Source: Nitrospirota bacterium (GTDB taxonomy: Bacteria; Nitrospirota; RBG-16-64-22; JACRHK01). From it: a stretch of DNA of 6,799 nt. Below are positions 1-5,387 of the stretch, piece by piece. Numbering within the stretch: position 1 is the stretch's first letter; the number at the start of each line of letters is the position of its first letter. The position numbers and the translations under genes were made by a program. The notes beneath the pieces were generated by a model. That model was not told where the DNA came from. It searched no databases and saw nothing but the letters and a program-made list of their open reading frames with translations. The stretch spans positions 1-6,799 of the forward strand of contig JACRHK010000270.1 of the NCBI GenBank assembly GCA_016217625.1. Reading direction: 5' to 3'.

Positions 1-254
1 ATGTTGCCCACGGCCGGATTGCCCGACAAAGGACCTTCTCCAACACCGGCTGTCGTGAGGTAGGCCGAATAGCTGCCGCTGATGACATTGAAATCGGCCA
101 CGCCGACGTCACCCGCCCCCAACCAATTGCTCAGATTCCCGGTCTCGAAATTACCGTTCCCGAAAGGCCCTACCCCTGCCCAGGCGCTTCCGAACGGGGC
201 AACCCCTAAAACCAGGATCAAACCCAGGACCACCCATCGCTTGTTCCCACTCAT
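1..254 (-). CDS. Secreted protein with NFETG-type N-terminal motif, 5' part only
   Basis: Reading frame on the minus strand from ATG at 254-252, open to the window edge (84 codons seen, C-terminus missing). Translation by hand gives a basic start (MSGNKRW), a hydrophobic stretch (about residues 7-20, VVLGLILVLGVA) and a likely signal peptidase I site after SAWA (about residue 26). The mature part begins GVGPFGNGNFETGNLSNW; the pattern N-G-x-F-E-T-G-x-L-S-x-W is common at the start of beta-sandwich, carbohydrate-binding-like domains in exported bacterial proteins, including many PEP-CTERM proteins. No sorting signal can be seen because the end is absent. An SD-like GGGGGAGG lies two bases before the ATG. 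The gene follows the GMC gene on the same strand after a 162-bp gap that contains a plausible own promoter, so it need not belong to that operon. Exact function is unknown. Confidence 0.75.
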   Translation of the reverse strand, partial: MSGNKRWVVLGLILVLGVAPFGSAWAGVGPFGNGNFETGNLSNWLGAGDVGVADFNVISGSYSAYLTTAGVGEGPLSGNPAVGN

Positions 255-391
255 GGCCTCCCCCTTTGGTATAGAGCCGCAGAACACTTTAGGCGGCGAT
301 GCCTGCCCCGATCCCGTCAGGGGTGCCCCGCCCTACAAAACCTACCAACCCCCCACCTGCACGGAAACAGCCAGATAGAAACCTGAAAGAA

Positions 392-420
392 ATCATAGCA
401 TAAAGATCGCAATTGATCAA
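392..420 (-). promoter_or_regulatory. Candidate sigma70-type promoter for the gene at 1-254
   Basis: On the minus strand, TTGATC (420-415), a 17-bp spacer and TATGAT (397-392). The -35 hexamer overlaps the stop codon (419-417) of the upstream GMC gene. A start near 385 would give a leader of about 130 nt ahead of the ATG at 254. I recognise no riboswitch in that leader. Assigned from hexamers and spacing only. Confidence 0.4.
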
Positions 421-2126
421 GGGAATTCCTTCAGACGCTCCGCCAGCAGACCGGCGGCCCGGAGAGCAACGGCCGCAATGGTGAGGGAGGGGGAATCTCC
501 CCCGCCGGCTGTCGGGAAAAGGCTCGCGTCCAGGATGTAGAGGTTAGGCGCCTCGTGCGCCCGGCCCTCGGCATTTACGATGGATTTTGAGGGGTCTGTT
601 CCCATCCGGCAGGTCCCGAAGACATGCGACGCATGGGGAAGGTCAAATGCCGTGGTCTGGCCGAGGATTTCCTCCGCTCCGGCCGCCGCCAGGAGATCTC
701 GGCTGGTGTTCAGGATGAAGGCCATCGCCCGCCATTCGTTTTCCCCCAGAGCCGCCTCAATCCGAGCGACGGGCAGGCCGAAGGCATCTTTCACCGTGGG
801 GTCCAAGACAACACGGCTCCCCGGATTGGGAAGCTGGTCCGTGATGCCGAAGAGATGGACCACGCGGCCAAAGCTCTTCCGCATGAAGGCCTTGTGCGCC
901 GTCCCCCAGGCTGCCGAGAGCGACACGGCATGGCGAAACGGGCTCAGGAGGTCCCCCGCGATCTGGGAGACGCCCAGGACGCACCCCGCCGTGAAACCGC
1001 GCCGGGGATCGGGCGCGACAAAGTCCCAGATCCGGCTATCGATGGGGAGCCCCCGGTGGGCATCCAGACGGTCTGCAAAGCGCCCTGTCACGCCGGCATG
1101 GACGGTTTCGAGGAAGTGCTTCCCGACCTGGCCGCTCCCGTTCGCCAGGCCGTGGGGAAACTGATTGCCCGCCGAGTTCAGCAACAGGCGCGGCGTCTCA
1201 ATCGCCCCGCAAGCCAGGAGGACGACACGCGCCTTGACCCGTCGCTCCCGCCCCTCTTTGTCGGAAAACAACACTCCGGAGACCCGTCCCTGCTTGTCCG
1301 TCTCCACCCGGTGGACAAGGGCTTCCGGGAGAATCCAGACCCTCCCCGTGGCTTCCGCCTTGGCCAGGAAAGTTTGGTCCCAGCTCCCCTTGTCGCGGAG
1401 GGGGCAGCCCCACGTGCACCCCGCGCAATAGTTGCAGGGAGGGCGGCCGTCATAGGGTTGAGACAGAATCGCGAGCGAATTGGGCAGGAGTTGCAACCCC
1501 AGTTTCCCGGCCGCCCGGGCGATCCGCCGGCTCGCCCAGCTCAGGCGGTGGGGAGGCAGCGGATAAGGGCCGCGGGGCGGCTTGAAGGGGTTCTCCGCCG
1601 AGCCTGCGACGCCGAGCACGCGCTCCGCCCCATCGTAGAACGGAGCCAGGTCGTCATAGGTCAACGGCCAGTCCTCGCCGACGCCGTGCAGCGTCCGCAT
1701 ACGGAAAGCCGACGGGTGGAACCGGTGGGCTTCCCCCTGGAAATGGAGCGTCGACCCTCCCACCCCCCGCGCATGTTCATAGACAAATGGCGCTCTCCGG
1801 TCGGGAGGGTGCTGGTACCGCCGGAGGCCCTGGAGGGTGCTCTGTAAGTGGGAGTACTGGGCGGGGAGCGGTTGACCCGTGCCCGAGGTGTAACGGTCTT
1901 TTTCCTTCCAGCGCGGATCGGCAGGCAGAGGGAACGAGACAAGGTCCCAACCGGGCCGGTCCAGGCGATACTCCGATGGGGAGAAACGGGGCCCCGCCTC
2001 CAGGACGAGGGTGTTCACCCCCAGCGTCCCCAGGCGATAAGCGGCCGCCCCGCCTCCGGCCCCCGAACCGACAACGCAGACATCCCAGCGGCGCTTCTCG
2101 ATCTCTTCAACGCGGGGGGTCGGCAT
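417..2126 (-). CDS. GMC-family FAD dehydrogenase, large subunit (gluconate 2-dehydrogenase / alcohol dehydrogenase type)
   Basis: 569 residues, a normal full length for bacterial GMC dehydrogenases. The N-terminal FAD-binding Rossmann motif is VVGSGAGGG (residues 18-26), followed by the acidic end of strand 2 in LEAG (43). GVGGSTLHFQGEAHRF (121-136) matches the FAD-contact region. GAIETPRLLLNSAG (307-320) is close to GMC signature 2. The C-terminal substrate-side domain has the catalytic-type His501 in HVFGTCRMG; the second usual active-site residue, Asn in NPxLTI, is replaced by Ser545 in DSPSLTI. A Cys cluster, CNYCAGCTWGC (Cys231, 234, 237, 241), precedes P-x-R-x-K-G-S as in gluconate-dehydrogenase-like members. 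There is no signal peptide. The start overlaps the end of the small-subunit gene by 20 bp, with an SD-like GAGGGG upstream, suggesting translational coupling. The predicted role is periplasmic oxidation of a sugar, sugar acid or alcohol; the substrate cannot be read from sequence. Confidence 0.93.
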   Translation of the reverse strand: MPTPRVEEIEKRRWDVCVVGSGAGGGAAAYRLGTLGVNTLVLEAGPRFSPSEYRLDRPGWDLVSFPLPADPRWKEKDRYTSGTGQPLPAQYSHLQSTLQGLRRYQHPPDRRAPFVYEHARGVGGSTLHFQGEAHRFHPSAFRMRTLHGVGEDWPLTYDDLAPFYDGAERVLGVAGSAENPFKPPRGPYPLPPHRLSWASRRIARAAGKLGLQLLPNSLAILSQPYDGRPPCNYCAGCTWGCPLRDKGSWDQTFLAKAEATGRVWILPEALVHRVETDKQGRVSGVLFSDKEGRERRVKARVVLLACGAIETPRLLLNSAGNQFPHGLANGSGQVGKHFLETVHAGVTGRFADRLDAHRGLPIDSRIWDFVAPDPRRGFTAGCVLGVSQIAGDLLSPFRHAVSLSAAWGTAHKAFMRKSFGRVVHLFGITDQLPNPGSRVVLDPTVKDAFGLPVARIEAALGENEWRAMAFILNTSRDLLAAAGAEEILGQTTAFDLPHASHVFGTCRMGTDPSKSIVNAEGRAHEAPNLYILDASLFPTAGGGDSPSLTIAAVALRAAGLLAERLKEFP

Positions 2127-2661
2127 AATCGAGATGACCCCTCGGCTGGGGAGGGCCGCTGAAACCGACCATCTTCCAGCCCGACGGATGGTTGTAAAAG
2201 AGGGCGAAGGTGTCTAATCGCACCCGCTGGAAGAACCGCCGGCCCACGCCGGTCGGATCCAACGCCTCCCCGCGATCCGGCCGTTCGGTGATGCGATCCG
2301 CGATCCGGAGGATCTCTTCCTGCTGAACCACGGGAAGGACGAGGAACTCCTTGGCGTAGATCTCCTGGCTAGTCTCATCCAGCCAGCGCAGCCCCTCCCG
2401 GTACAGGGCCAGGCGATCCGGGTACTTCAGGAAGTTGACGTCGATCCCCACGGCAAGATGAAGCTCCTTGGCGCCGGGATCTTCATCGGTGGGAATGAGC
2501 AGAGCAGTCACTGCCTCCAGGACTTGTCCTTCTGCCGGCGTGAGATACCTGAAGGGAGAAGAAGCCTGAACGGGCGTTGTCCCCCAGGCCGCCCACGGGT
2601 GTGAGGAGAGAGTCGCCAGGAGCGCAAGACACCGCAGAACCCACCGCCGGGTAACCTCCAT
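2107..2661 (-). CDS. Gluconate 2-dehydrogenase subunit 3 family protein, Tat-exported small subunit
   Basis: 184 residues. The N-terminus reads MEVTRRWVLR followed by a moderately hydrophobic stretch and AAWG, which fits a twin-arginine signal (T-R-R-x-V-L). The mature part has the family features: LTPAEGQVLEAVTALLIPTDE (within 40-60), where the helix leads into the I-P-T-D motif, and a C-terminal block with FYNHPSGWKMVGFSGPPQPRG (within 155-175). Small subunits of this family partner GMC large subunits, and the Tat signal of the small subunit is thought to carry the folded FAD subunit across the membrane; the adjacent GMC protein has no signal of its own, which fits. This gene is first in the operon and its 3' end overlaps the GMC start. 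The ATG at 2661 was kept because it retains the twin arginines; no SD precedes it, and the predicted promoter places transcription start at or next to this ATG. Confidence 0.88.
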   Translation of the reverse strand: MEVTRRWVLRCLALLATLSSHPWAAWGTTPVQASSPFRYLTPAEGQVLEAVTALLIPTDEDPGAKELHLAVGIDVNFLKYPDRLALYREGLRWLDETSQEIYAKEFLVLPVVQQEEILRIADRITERPDRGEALDPTGVGRRFFQRVRLDTFALFYNHPSGWKMVGFSGPPQPRGHLDYADPPR

Positions 2662-2667
2662 ATAAGG

Positions 2668-2696
2668 ATTATCCTACGGCGTCAACCTCCCGTCAA
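2668..2696 (-). promoter_or_regulatory. Promoter of the dehydrogenase operon, probably leaderless, with an 11-bp direct repeat
   Basis: On the minus strand, TTGACG (2696-2691), a 17-bp spacer and GATAAT (2673-2668). Only six bases separate the -10 from the ATG at 2661, so the expected start point falls on or beside the A of the start codon. A second TTGACG (2685-2680) lies exactly 11 bp downstream of the first in the same orientation (GGTTGACG repeated), one helical turn apart and inside the spacer, which could be a regulator site. Hexamer fit and spacing are seen; function is inferred. Confidence 0.55.
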
Positions 2697-2711
2697 CCTT
2701 CGACTATCGCG

Positions 2712-2743
2712 AAAAAAAAGGGCGGCTCCGCCGGGAACCGCCC
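2712..2743 (-). terminator. Intrinsic terminator of the lectin gene
   Basis: A GGGCGG/CCGCCC stem (2720-2725 with 2738-2743) with a 12-base loop is followed on the minus strand by eight T residues (complement of 2712-2719). It lies about 40 bp after the lectin stop codon. The plus-strand side also has five T residues (2744-2748), so it may be bidirectional. It is homologous in position and sequence to the terminator at 6112-6142. Confidence 0.82.
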
Positions 2744-2751
2744 TTTTTCTA

Positions 2752-2779
2752 GCTGATTGCTGACCGCTGATCGCTGACT
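2752..2779 (-). repeat. Heptamer repeat GCTGANN x4 in the lectin 3' untranslated region
   Basis: Four consecutive 7-bp units on the plus strand: GCTGATT, GCTGACC, GCTGATC, GCTGACT. The block lies between the lectin stop codon and its terminator, so it would be transcribed as NNTCAGC units in the mRNA tail. A near-identical block is at the equivalent place in the downstream paralogue (6151-6178). Its role is unknown. Confidence 0.8.
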
Positions 2780-2784
2780 GCTTA

Positions 2785-3996
2785 TTACAGCGTCTTCGTG
2801 AAACTCCACCGGTAGTAGGGCGCCGTGGAAGTCCCCGCGACGACCTGCTGGACCGTGGCCGCCGGCGTCCCGCTGGGCACGACAATCACGTCCAACTGGT
2901 AGCTCCCCGCCGCCACCGTGCTCTTGAGATAGGAGAAGAGCTGGGCATAGACGGCATCCGCCGTGTAGGCCTTCCAGGGGACGACGTTGGCCGGATACGG
3001 GAGCCACTGGTGGAACTCGTTCATCACCAACTGCCCGTAGGGGGACTGGCTCACGACGAGATAGATGTCCACGTGGCCGTTCCGCCAGCAGGGAAGCCAC
3101 AAACGACCGCTTAATATACCTCCTGCCTCCTCAAGTCCGAATGGACGCGCTACCATCGGGTCATAGCTCATGTAAATACCGGGGGTGAATGTGCCGATGT
3201 TTGCCGGTGATGTGGGCAGGTTCATGGTGTGTGTGCAAGTGGGAGCGGGAGTAGCTATGGCAAACTGCCATGCCTCTATATCATGTATATTCCATGCGGC
3301 ACCTGTTGCGGCAGTGAACCCCACATAGACTTGACCGCCTACCAATGGAGAGATATCTACAACCTGAGAAATCACAGGGGTGCCAGGCTTTGTAGAGGTG
3401 GTATTAATATAGACATCGAGCATATTGGTTGCCCCATTATAGTCTACCCATGCGTACAATGAACTGCCGGAGTTAAGGTCAGGAGGGGTGCTGTATGTTG
3501 CAAGCGACAACAGATTGCCGTTTGTATCTACGCCAATGTGGTTGTTGTTCGGGTCACCTCCATTTTGCCATGTATCAAATTCTACAGCAAGACTCTTTGT
3601 TATCCCCCCGTATCCAAGCCCTCCTCCTCCACCCCCAAGCGCATCCATGCCTGCCGGGTCATTTTGTATTACAAACGCGAGACCGTCAGCCCCGCCTGAC
3701 CCCTGTGCGCCGTATATCCGGAATTGAAAAAATGTAGAAAAAGACGAATTACCATTAAACGCAAAAGGGGTGTTAATAAACGCGCTGCCTGTCTGACCTC
3801 CACCATCTGTTGTAAGACGCAGGACACCGCCTACCACATTAGCTGTTCCATTGGCCTCCATTAAATGACCTGCGAAACTTACAGTAGCAGCGTTAGCAAA
3901 GCCACTGAATAATAGAAGACTTACGACTACGACTATTCCCAAAAAGAGCGCATACCCTACAACACTTAACAGCACCACAACGATCGATCGTTTCAT
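2785..3996 (-). CDS. Secreted L-type (legume-like) lectin with a shared C-terminal domain
   Basis: 403 residues from ATG 3996. This start is chosen because AGGAGG (4009-4004) lies 7 bp upstream and it begins a clear signal peptide: MKRS, a long hydrophobic core (about 5-30) and FANA before Ala37. Residues about 37-247 form an L-type lectin domain. It has ADGLAFVIQN (103-112, the carbohydrate/Ca-site Asp104 motif) and AVEFDTWQN...DPNNNH, where Glu139, Asp141, Asn145, Asp148 and His153 correspond to the concanavalin A metal ligands Glu8, Asp10, Asn14, Asp19 and His24, with a shorter Asn-Asp gap. A Gly-rich loop is at 119-131. Residues about 262-403 form a separate domain (LPCWRNGHVDIYLVVSQSPY, then PYYRWSFTKTL at the end) that recurs in the protein encoded at 6184-6799; I know no family name for it. 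The lectin part is much AT-richer than the end of the gene (about 28% GC at 3721-3780 against 58% at 2881-2940). It probably binds sugars outside the cell or on its surface. Confidence 0.9.
   Translation of the reverse strand: MKRSIVVVLLSVVGYALFLGIVVVVSLLLFSGFANAATVSFAGHLMEANGTANVVGGVLRLTTDGGGQTGSAFINTPFAFNGNSSFSTFFQFRIYGAQGSGGADGLAFVIQNDPAGMDALGGGGGGLGYGGITKSLAVEFDTWQNGGDPNNNHIGVDTNGNLLSLATYSTPPDLNSGSSLYAWVDYNGATNMLDVYINTTSTKPGTPVISQVVDISPLVGGQVYVGFTAATGAAWNIHDIEAWQFAIATPAPTCTHTMNLPTSPANIGTFTPGIYMSYDPMVARPFGLEEAGGILSGRLWLPCWRNGHVDIYLVVSQSPYGQLVMNEFHQWLPYPANVVPWKAYTADAVYAQLFSYLKSTVAAGSYQLDVIVVPSGTPAATVQQVVAGTSTAPYYRWSFTKTL
2881..3090 (-). repeat. Copy 1 of a 210-bp near-identical repeat (partner at 6280-6489)
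   Basis: By ungapped hand alignment at a constant offset of 3399 bp, this segment differs from 6280-6489 at 8 of 210 positions, including uninterrupted matches of 60 bp (2948-3007) and 59 bp (3009-3067). It encodes the second half of the lectin's C-terminal domain. Homology continues more weakly through the stop codon (27 differences in 2781-2880), rises again in the heptamer tail (2 in 30), and ends at the terminator A-tract. Upstream of 3090 nucleotide identity drops abruptly. Confidence 0.9.
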
Positions 3997-4095
3997 GCTC
4001 CCCCCTCCTGTGTGCGACCCCCCGCTCCGCCTGCATCGGAGGACATGGACTCGTATCCTGCCGCCTGTTCCGCAGACTGCAACCACTAACGCAGA

Positions 4096-4124
4096 CTTGT
4101 ACCCGATCCGGCCGGCGAAGTCAA
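4096..4124 (-). promoter_or_regulatory. Candidate promoter of the lectin gene
   Basis: On the minus strand, TTGACT (4124-4119), a 17-bp spacer and TACAAG (4101-4096). An eight-A run (complement of 4128-4135) just upstream resembles an UP element, and a small palindrome AGGAATTTCCT (4136-4146) lies beyond it. A start near 4089 would give a leader of roughly 90 nt before the ATG at 3996. The -10 match is only 4 of 6. Confidence 0.45.
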
Positions 4125-4196
4125 GCATTTTTTTTAGGAATTTCCTTAGCAGGATTGAGGAAATCGGGACACCCCCCGCCTAAGACGGAGGGCCGC

Positions 4197-4613
4197 CTAC
4201 CGCGCGCGGCCTCTCTTCCGCCTGGTTCGGAGATACACCCCGGGCGGAAGGATGCGAACCCCTTCCACCACCCGGCCGTAGTAGCGACCGAAGTGACGGA
4301 CGTCGCCCGTGAGAAGATGGGTGGCCTGCGCGTCAATGGCCGCCAGGAGGATCGGGCGGTCCGCATCGGGCAACTGCGCCGCGGGGTGGAGCGGGCGATC
4401 ACGCGGCGCGGTGTCCATCACCCGCGCGACGCGCAGGAGCCGCTCCAAATCCGCAAGCTGCTTCGGATGATCCAGGTTCCTCCGCGCCTCCTCCACCGCG
4501 TACGCCGACGTGACGAGCTCGACCCCTGGGAGTTCCCAGAGCCGACGGAGGCCCGCATCCGGGAGATAGGCGGCGGAAAACAGGATGTTGGCGTCCAGGA
4601 AGACCCGGTCCAC
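4197..4613 (-). CDS. PIN-domain ribonuclease toxin of a type II TA module (module 1)
   Basis: 138 residues with the acidic quartet of PIN nucleases: Asp7 in FLDANI, Glu41/Glu42 in AVEEARRN, Asp83/Asp85 in LPDADRPILLAA, and Asp104 in LLTGDVRHFG. The length is typical of single-domain PIN toxins, which use a divalent metal to cleave RNA. The start is GTG at 4613, two codons after the antitoxin stop begins; an ATG at 4617 overlapping that stop is in another frame and does not encode a PIN protein. AAGGG at the end of the antitoxin gene can serve as SD. It is co-transcribed with the antitoxin at 4617-4913. The tail is strongly basic (RTRRKRGRAR). I see no intrinsic terminator directly after the stop. 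Confidence 0.88.
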   Translation of the reverse strand: MDRVFLDANILFSAAYLPDAGLRRLWELPGVELVTSAYAVEEARRNLDHPKQLADLERLLRVARVMDTAPRDRPLHPAAQLPDADRPILLAAIDAQATHLLTGDVRHFGRYYGRVVEGVRILPPGVYLRTRRKRGRAR

Positions 4614-4616
4614 GCA

Positions 4617-4913
4617 TCAGCCCTTGGGGGGCTTCCGGTGAGGAACGGCGGAGGGGGCCAGGCCCATCTTGCGGACCTCCTCCACGGCGCGGGCGTAATC
4701 CGCCGCATCGACCGCCGTCGAGAGCAGGAATTCCGCCCGACGCTCCGGGGTATAGACCTCGACCGGCAGGACGGCGGCCGGCCGGATCAACACCCCTTCC
4801 TCCCGCTCCTCGATGAGGACCGGGGCGCCTTCCTCGATCCCCAAGCGGCGACGGAGCGCGGCGGGAATCACCACCGTGCCTCGCTTGCCCACCTTGGTCA
4901 CTTCCGCAGCCAT
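4617..4913 (-). CDS. AbrB/MazE-type (SpoVT-AbrB fold) antitoxin (module 1)
   Basis: 98 residues. Residues about 3-47 are a swapped-hairpin AbrB DNA-binding domain: VTKVGKRGTVVIPAALRRRL, then GIEEGAPVLIEE and GVLIRPA. The C-terminal half (about 50-98), with an R/E-rich helix, is the expected toxin-binding part and ends in basic/proline residues. AAGGGGG sits upstream of the ATG. The antitoxin gene precedes the toxin, the standard TA order, with toxin translation starting after a single intervening codon. The protein most likely represses its own promoter by binding the palindrome at 4935-4949. Confidence 0.88.
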   Translation of the reverse strand: MAAEVTKVGKRGTVVIPAALRRRLGIEEGAPVLIEEREEGVLIRPAAVLPVEVYTPERRAEFLLSTAVDAADYARAVEEVRKMGLAPSAVPHRKPPKG

Positions 4914-4934
4914 AGACGCCCCCTTGGAATGAAT

Positions 4935-4969
4935 ATCAGATTATCTGATGATCAAATATTCTACATCAA
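4935..4969 (-). promoter_or_regulatory. Promoter and palindromic operator of TA module 1
   Basis: On the minus strand, TTGATG (4969-4964), an 18-bp spacer and GATAAT (4945-4940). The -10 is embedded in ATCAGATTATCTGAT (4935-4949), a perfect 7-bp inverted repeat around one central base. A start near 4933 would leave a leader of about 20 nt carrying the SD. A dimeric repressor bound here would block RNA polymerase; AbrB-type antitoxins commonly autoregulate this way. Confidence 0.6.
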
Positions 4970-5070
4970 TCACCCCCGCCCGTCAAGGGAGATCGCCGAT
5001 CGGAGCAGGGGAGACCAGGCGCTTTCGATCGTGCATCTCAGCAAACAGAAAGGCGGCCCCTATAATAATC

Positions 5071-5124
5071 CCCCCCCACCTCGTTCCTCCCCCACCTGAG
5101 GGGGGAGGAGTTGAGGGAGGGGGG
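5071..5124. repeat. C/G-rich hairpin repeat in the inter-TA region
   Basis: CCTCCCCC (5086-5093) pairs with GGGGGAGG (5101-5108) around a 7-base loop; an outer CCTC/GAGG pair (5079-5082 with 5113-5116) and flanking C-run/G-run extend it. No coding sequence is associated. It has the look of a dispersed palindromic intergenic repeat. Confidence 0.6.
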
Positions 5125-5127
5125 CAA

Positions 5128-5176
5128 TTCCGGAGTCGCCCAACGGTTTCCGTAGGGCAGGCCACCGCGCCTGCCC
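5128..5176 (+). repeat. 49-bp direct repeat, copy A
   Basis: Identical base for base to 5292-5340, starting TTCCGGAGTCGCCC and ending GCGCCTGCCC. The copies are 164 bp apart start to start, in the same orientation. This copy includes the left strand and first arm of the three-way structure at 5150-5205. Confidence 0.92.
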
Positions 5177-5205
5177 AAAGGCGGGGACGGCACCCCGCCC
5201 TACGG
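5150..5205. repeat. Three-way-junction palindrome (two hairpins closed by an outer stem)
   Basis: CCGTAG (5150-5155) pairs with CTACGG (5200-5205). Inside are two 7-bp hairpins: GGCAGGC (5156-5162) with GCCTGCC (5169-5175), and GGCGGGG (5180-5186) with CCCCGCC (5193-5199). Each has a 6-base loop and they are joined by CAAA. All 20 pairs are Watson-Crick. It could be a structured RNA, a cruciform DNA site or a REP-like mobile repeat; nothing shows which. No promoter directs it clearly. Confidence 0.6.
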
Positions 5206-5226
5206 AGAACTTACGCTTCACGCCTC

Positions 5227-5289
5227 AATCCCCCCACCCCCCCTTTCGTACCTGCCTGCCGCAGGCAGGAAGGGGGGCAAGGGGGGATT
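5227..5289. repeat. Nested palindromic element AATCCCCCC...GGGGGGATT
   Basis: AATCCCCCC (5227-5235) pairs with GGGGGGATT (5281-5289). Inside it CCCCCC-TT pairs with AAGGGGGG, and a core CCTGCCTG (5251-5258) pairs with CAGGCAGG (5262-5269) around a 3-base loop. The unpaired part is mainly TCGTA on the left. The 63-bp element lies between the two 49-bp direct repeats and looks like a small mobile palindromic repeat without coding capacity. Confidence 0.65.
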
Positions 5290-5291
5290 AC

Positions 5292-5340
5292 TTCCGGAGT
5301 CGCCCAACGGTTTCCGTAGGGCAGGCCACCGCGCCTGCCC
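5292..5340 (+). repeat. 49-bp direct repeat, copy B
   Basis: Exact copy of 5128-5176. It keeps only the left outer strand and first hairpin arm of the three-way structure; the second arm and closing strand are absent, since the sequence continues CGGGCAATAAAG. It ends 48 bp before the -35 of TA module 2. Confidence 0.92.
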
Positions 5341-5387
5341 CGGGCAATAAAGAGCATCCATCGAGGAATCCGAGAAAAATCCCCGCC

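Noticed and set aside
624..1847. Open frame of 407 codons on the plus strand
   Set aside because: It lies wholly antisense to the GMC dehydrogenase gene, its translation is Arg/Pro-rich without any domain, and long antisense frames are expected in GC-rich coding DNA.
3997..4095. Riboswitch (for example cyclic di-GMP GEMM type) in the lectin leader
   Set aside because: The conserved GEMM core sequences are absent and only a weak 5-bp hairpin (4025-4041) is visible.
3997..4128. Upstream start for the lectin adding 44 residues
   Set aside because: The added residues precede a clear signal peptide and would bury it; the ATG at 3996 has AGGAGG at 7 bp, and the upstream stretch contains the predicted promoter.
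4136..4146. AGGAATTTCCT as part of a terminator for PIN toxin 1
   Set aside because: On the minus strand it is followed by A residues rather than T residues; it may equally be a regulator site or chance.
4399..4617. ATG at 4617 overlapping the antitoxin stop as toxin start
   Set aside because: It opens a different frame giving an unrelated Arg/Gly/Pro-rich peptide; the PIN motifs are only in the GTG-4613 frame.
5061..5066. Perfect TATAAT on the plus strand
   Set aside because: There is no recognisable -35 at 16-19 bp upstream, and only repeats follow for more than 300 bp.
4155..5099. Open frame of 314 codons on the plus strand
   Set aside because: It runs antisense to both genes of TA module 1 and on into the repeat region; composition is Arg/His/Pro-rich with no motif.
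5071..5340. CRISPR array
   Set aside because: There are only two copies of the 49-bp repeat, with a palindromic, unequal intervening sequence and no cas genes.
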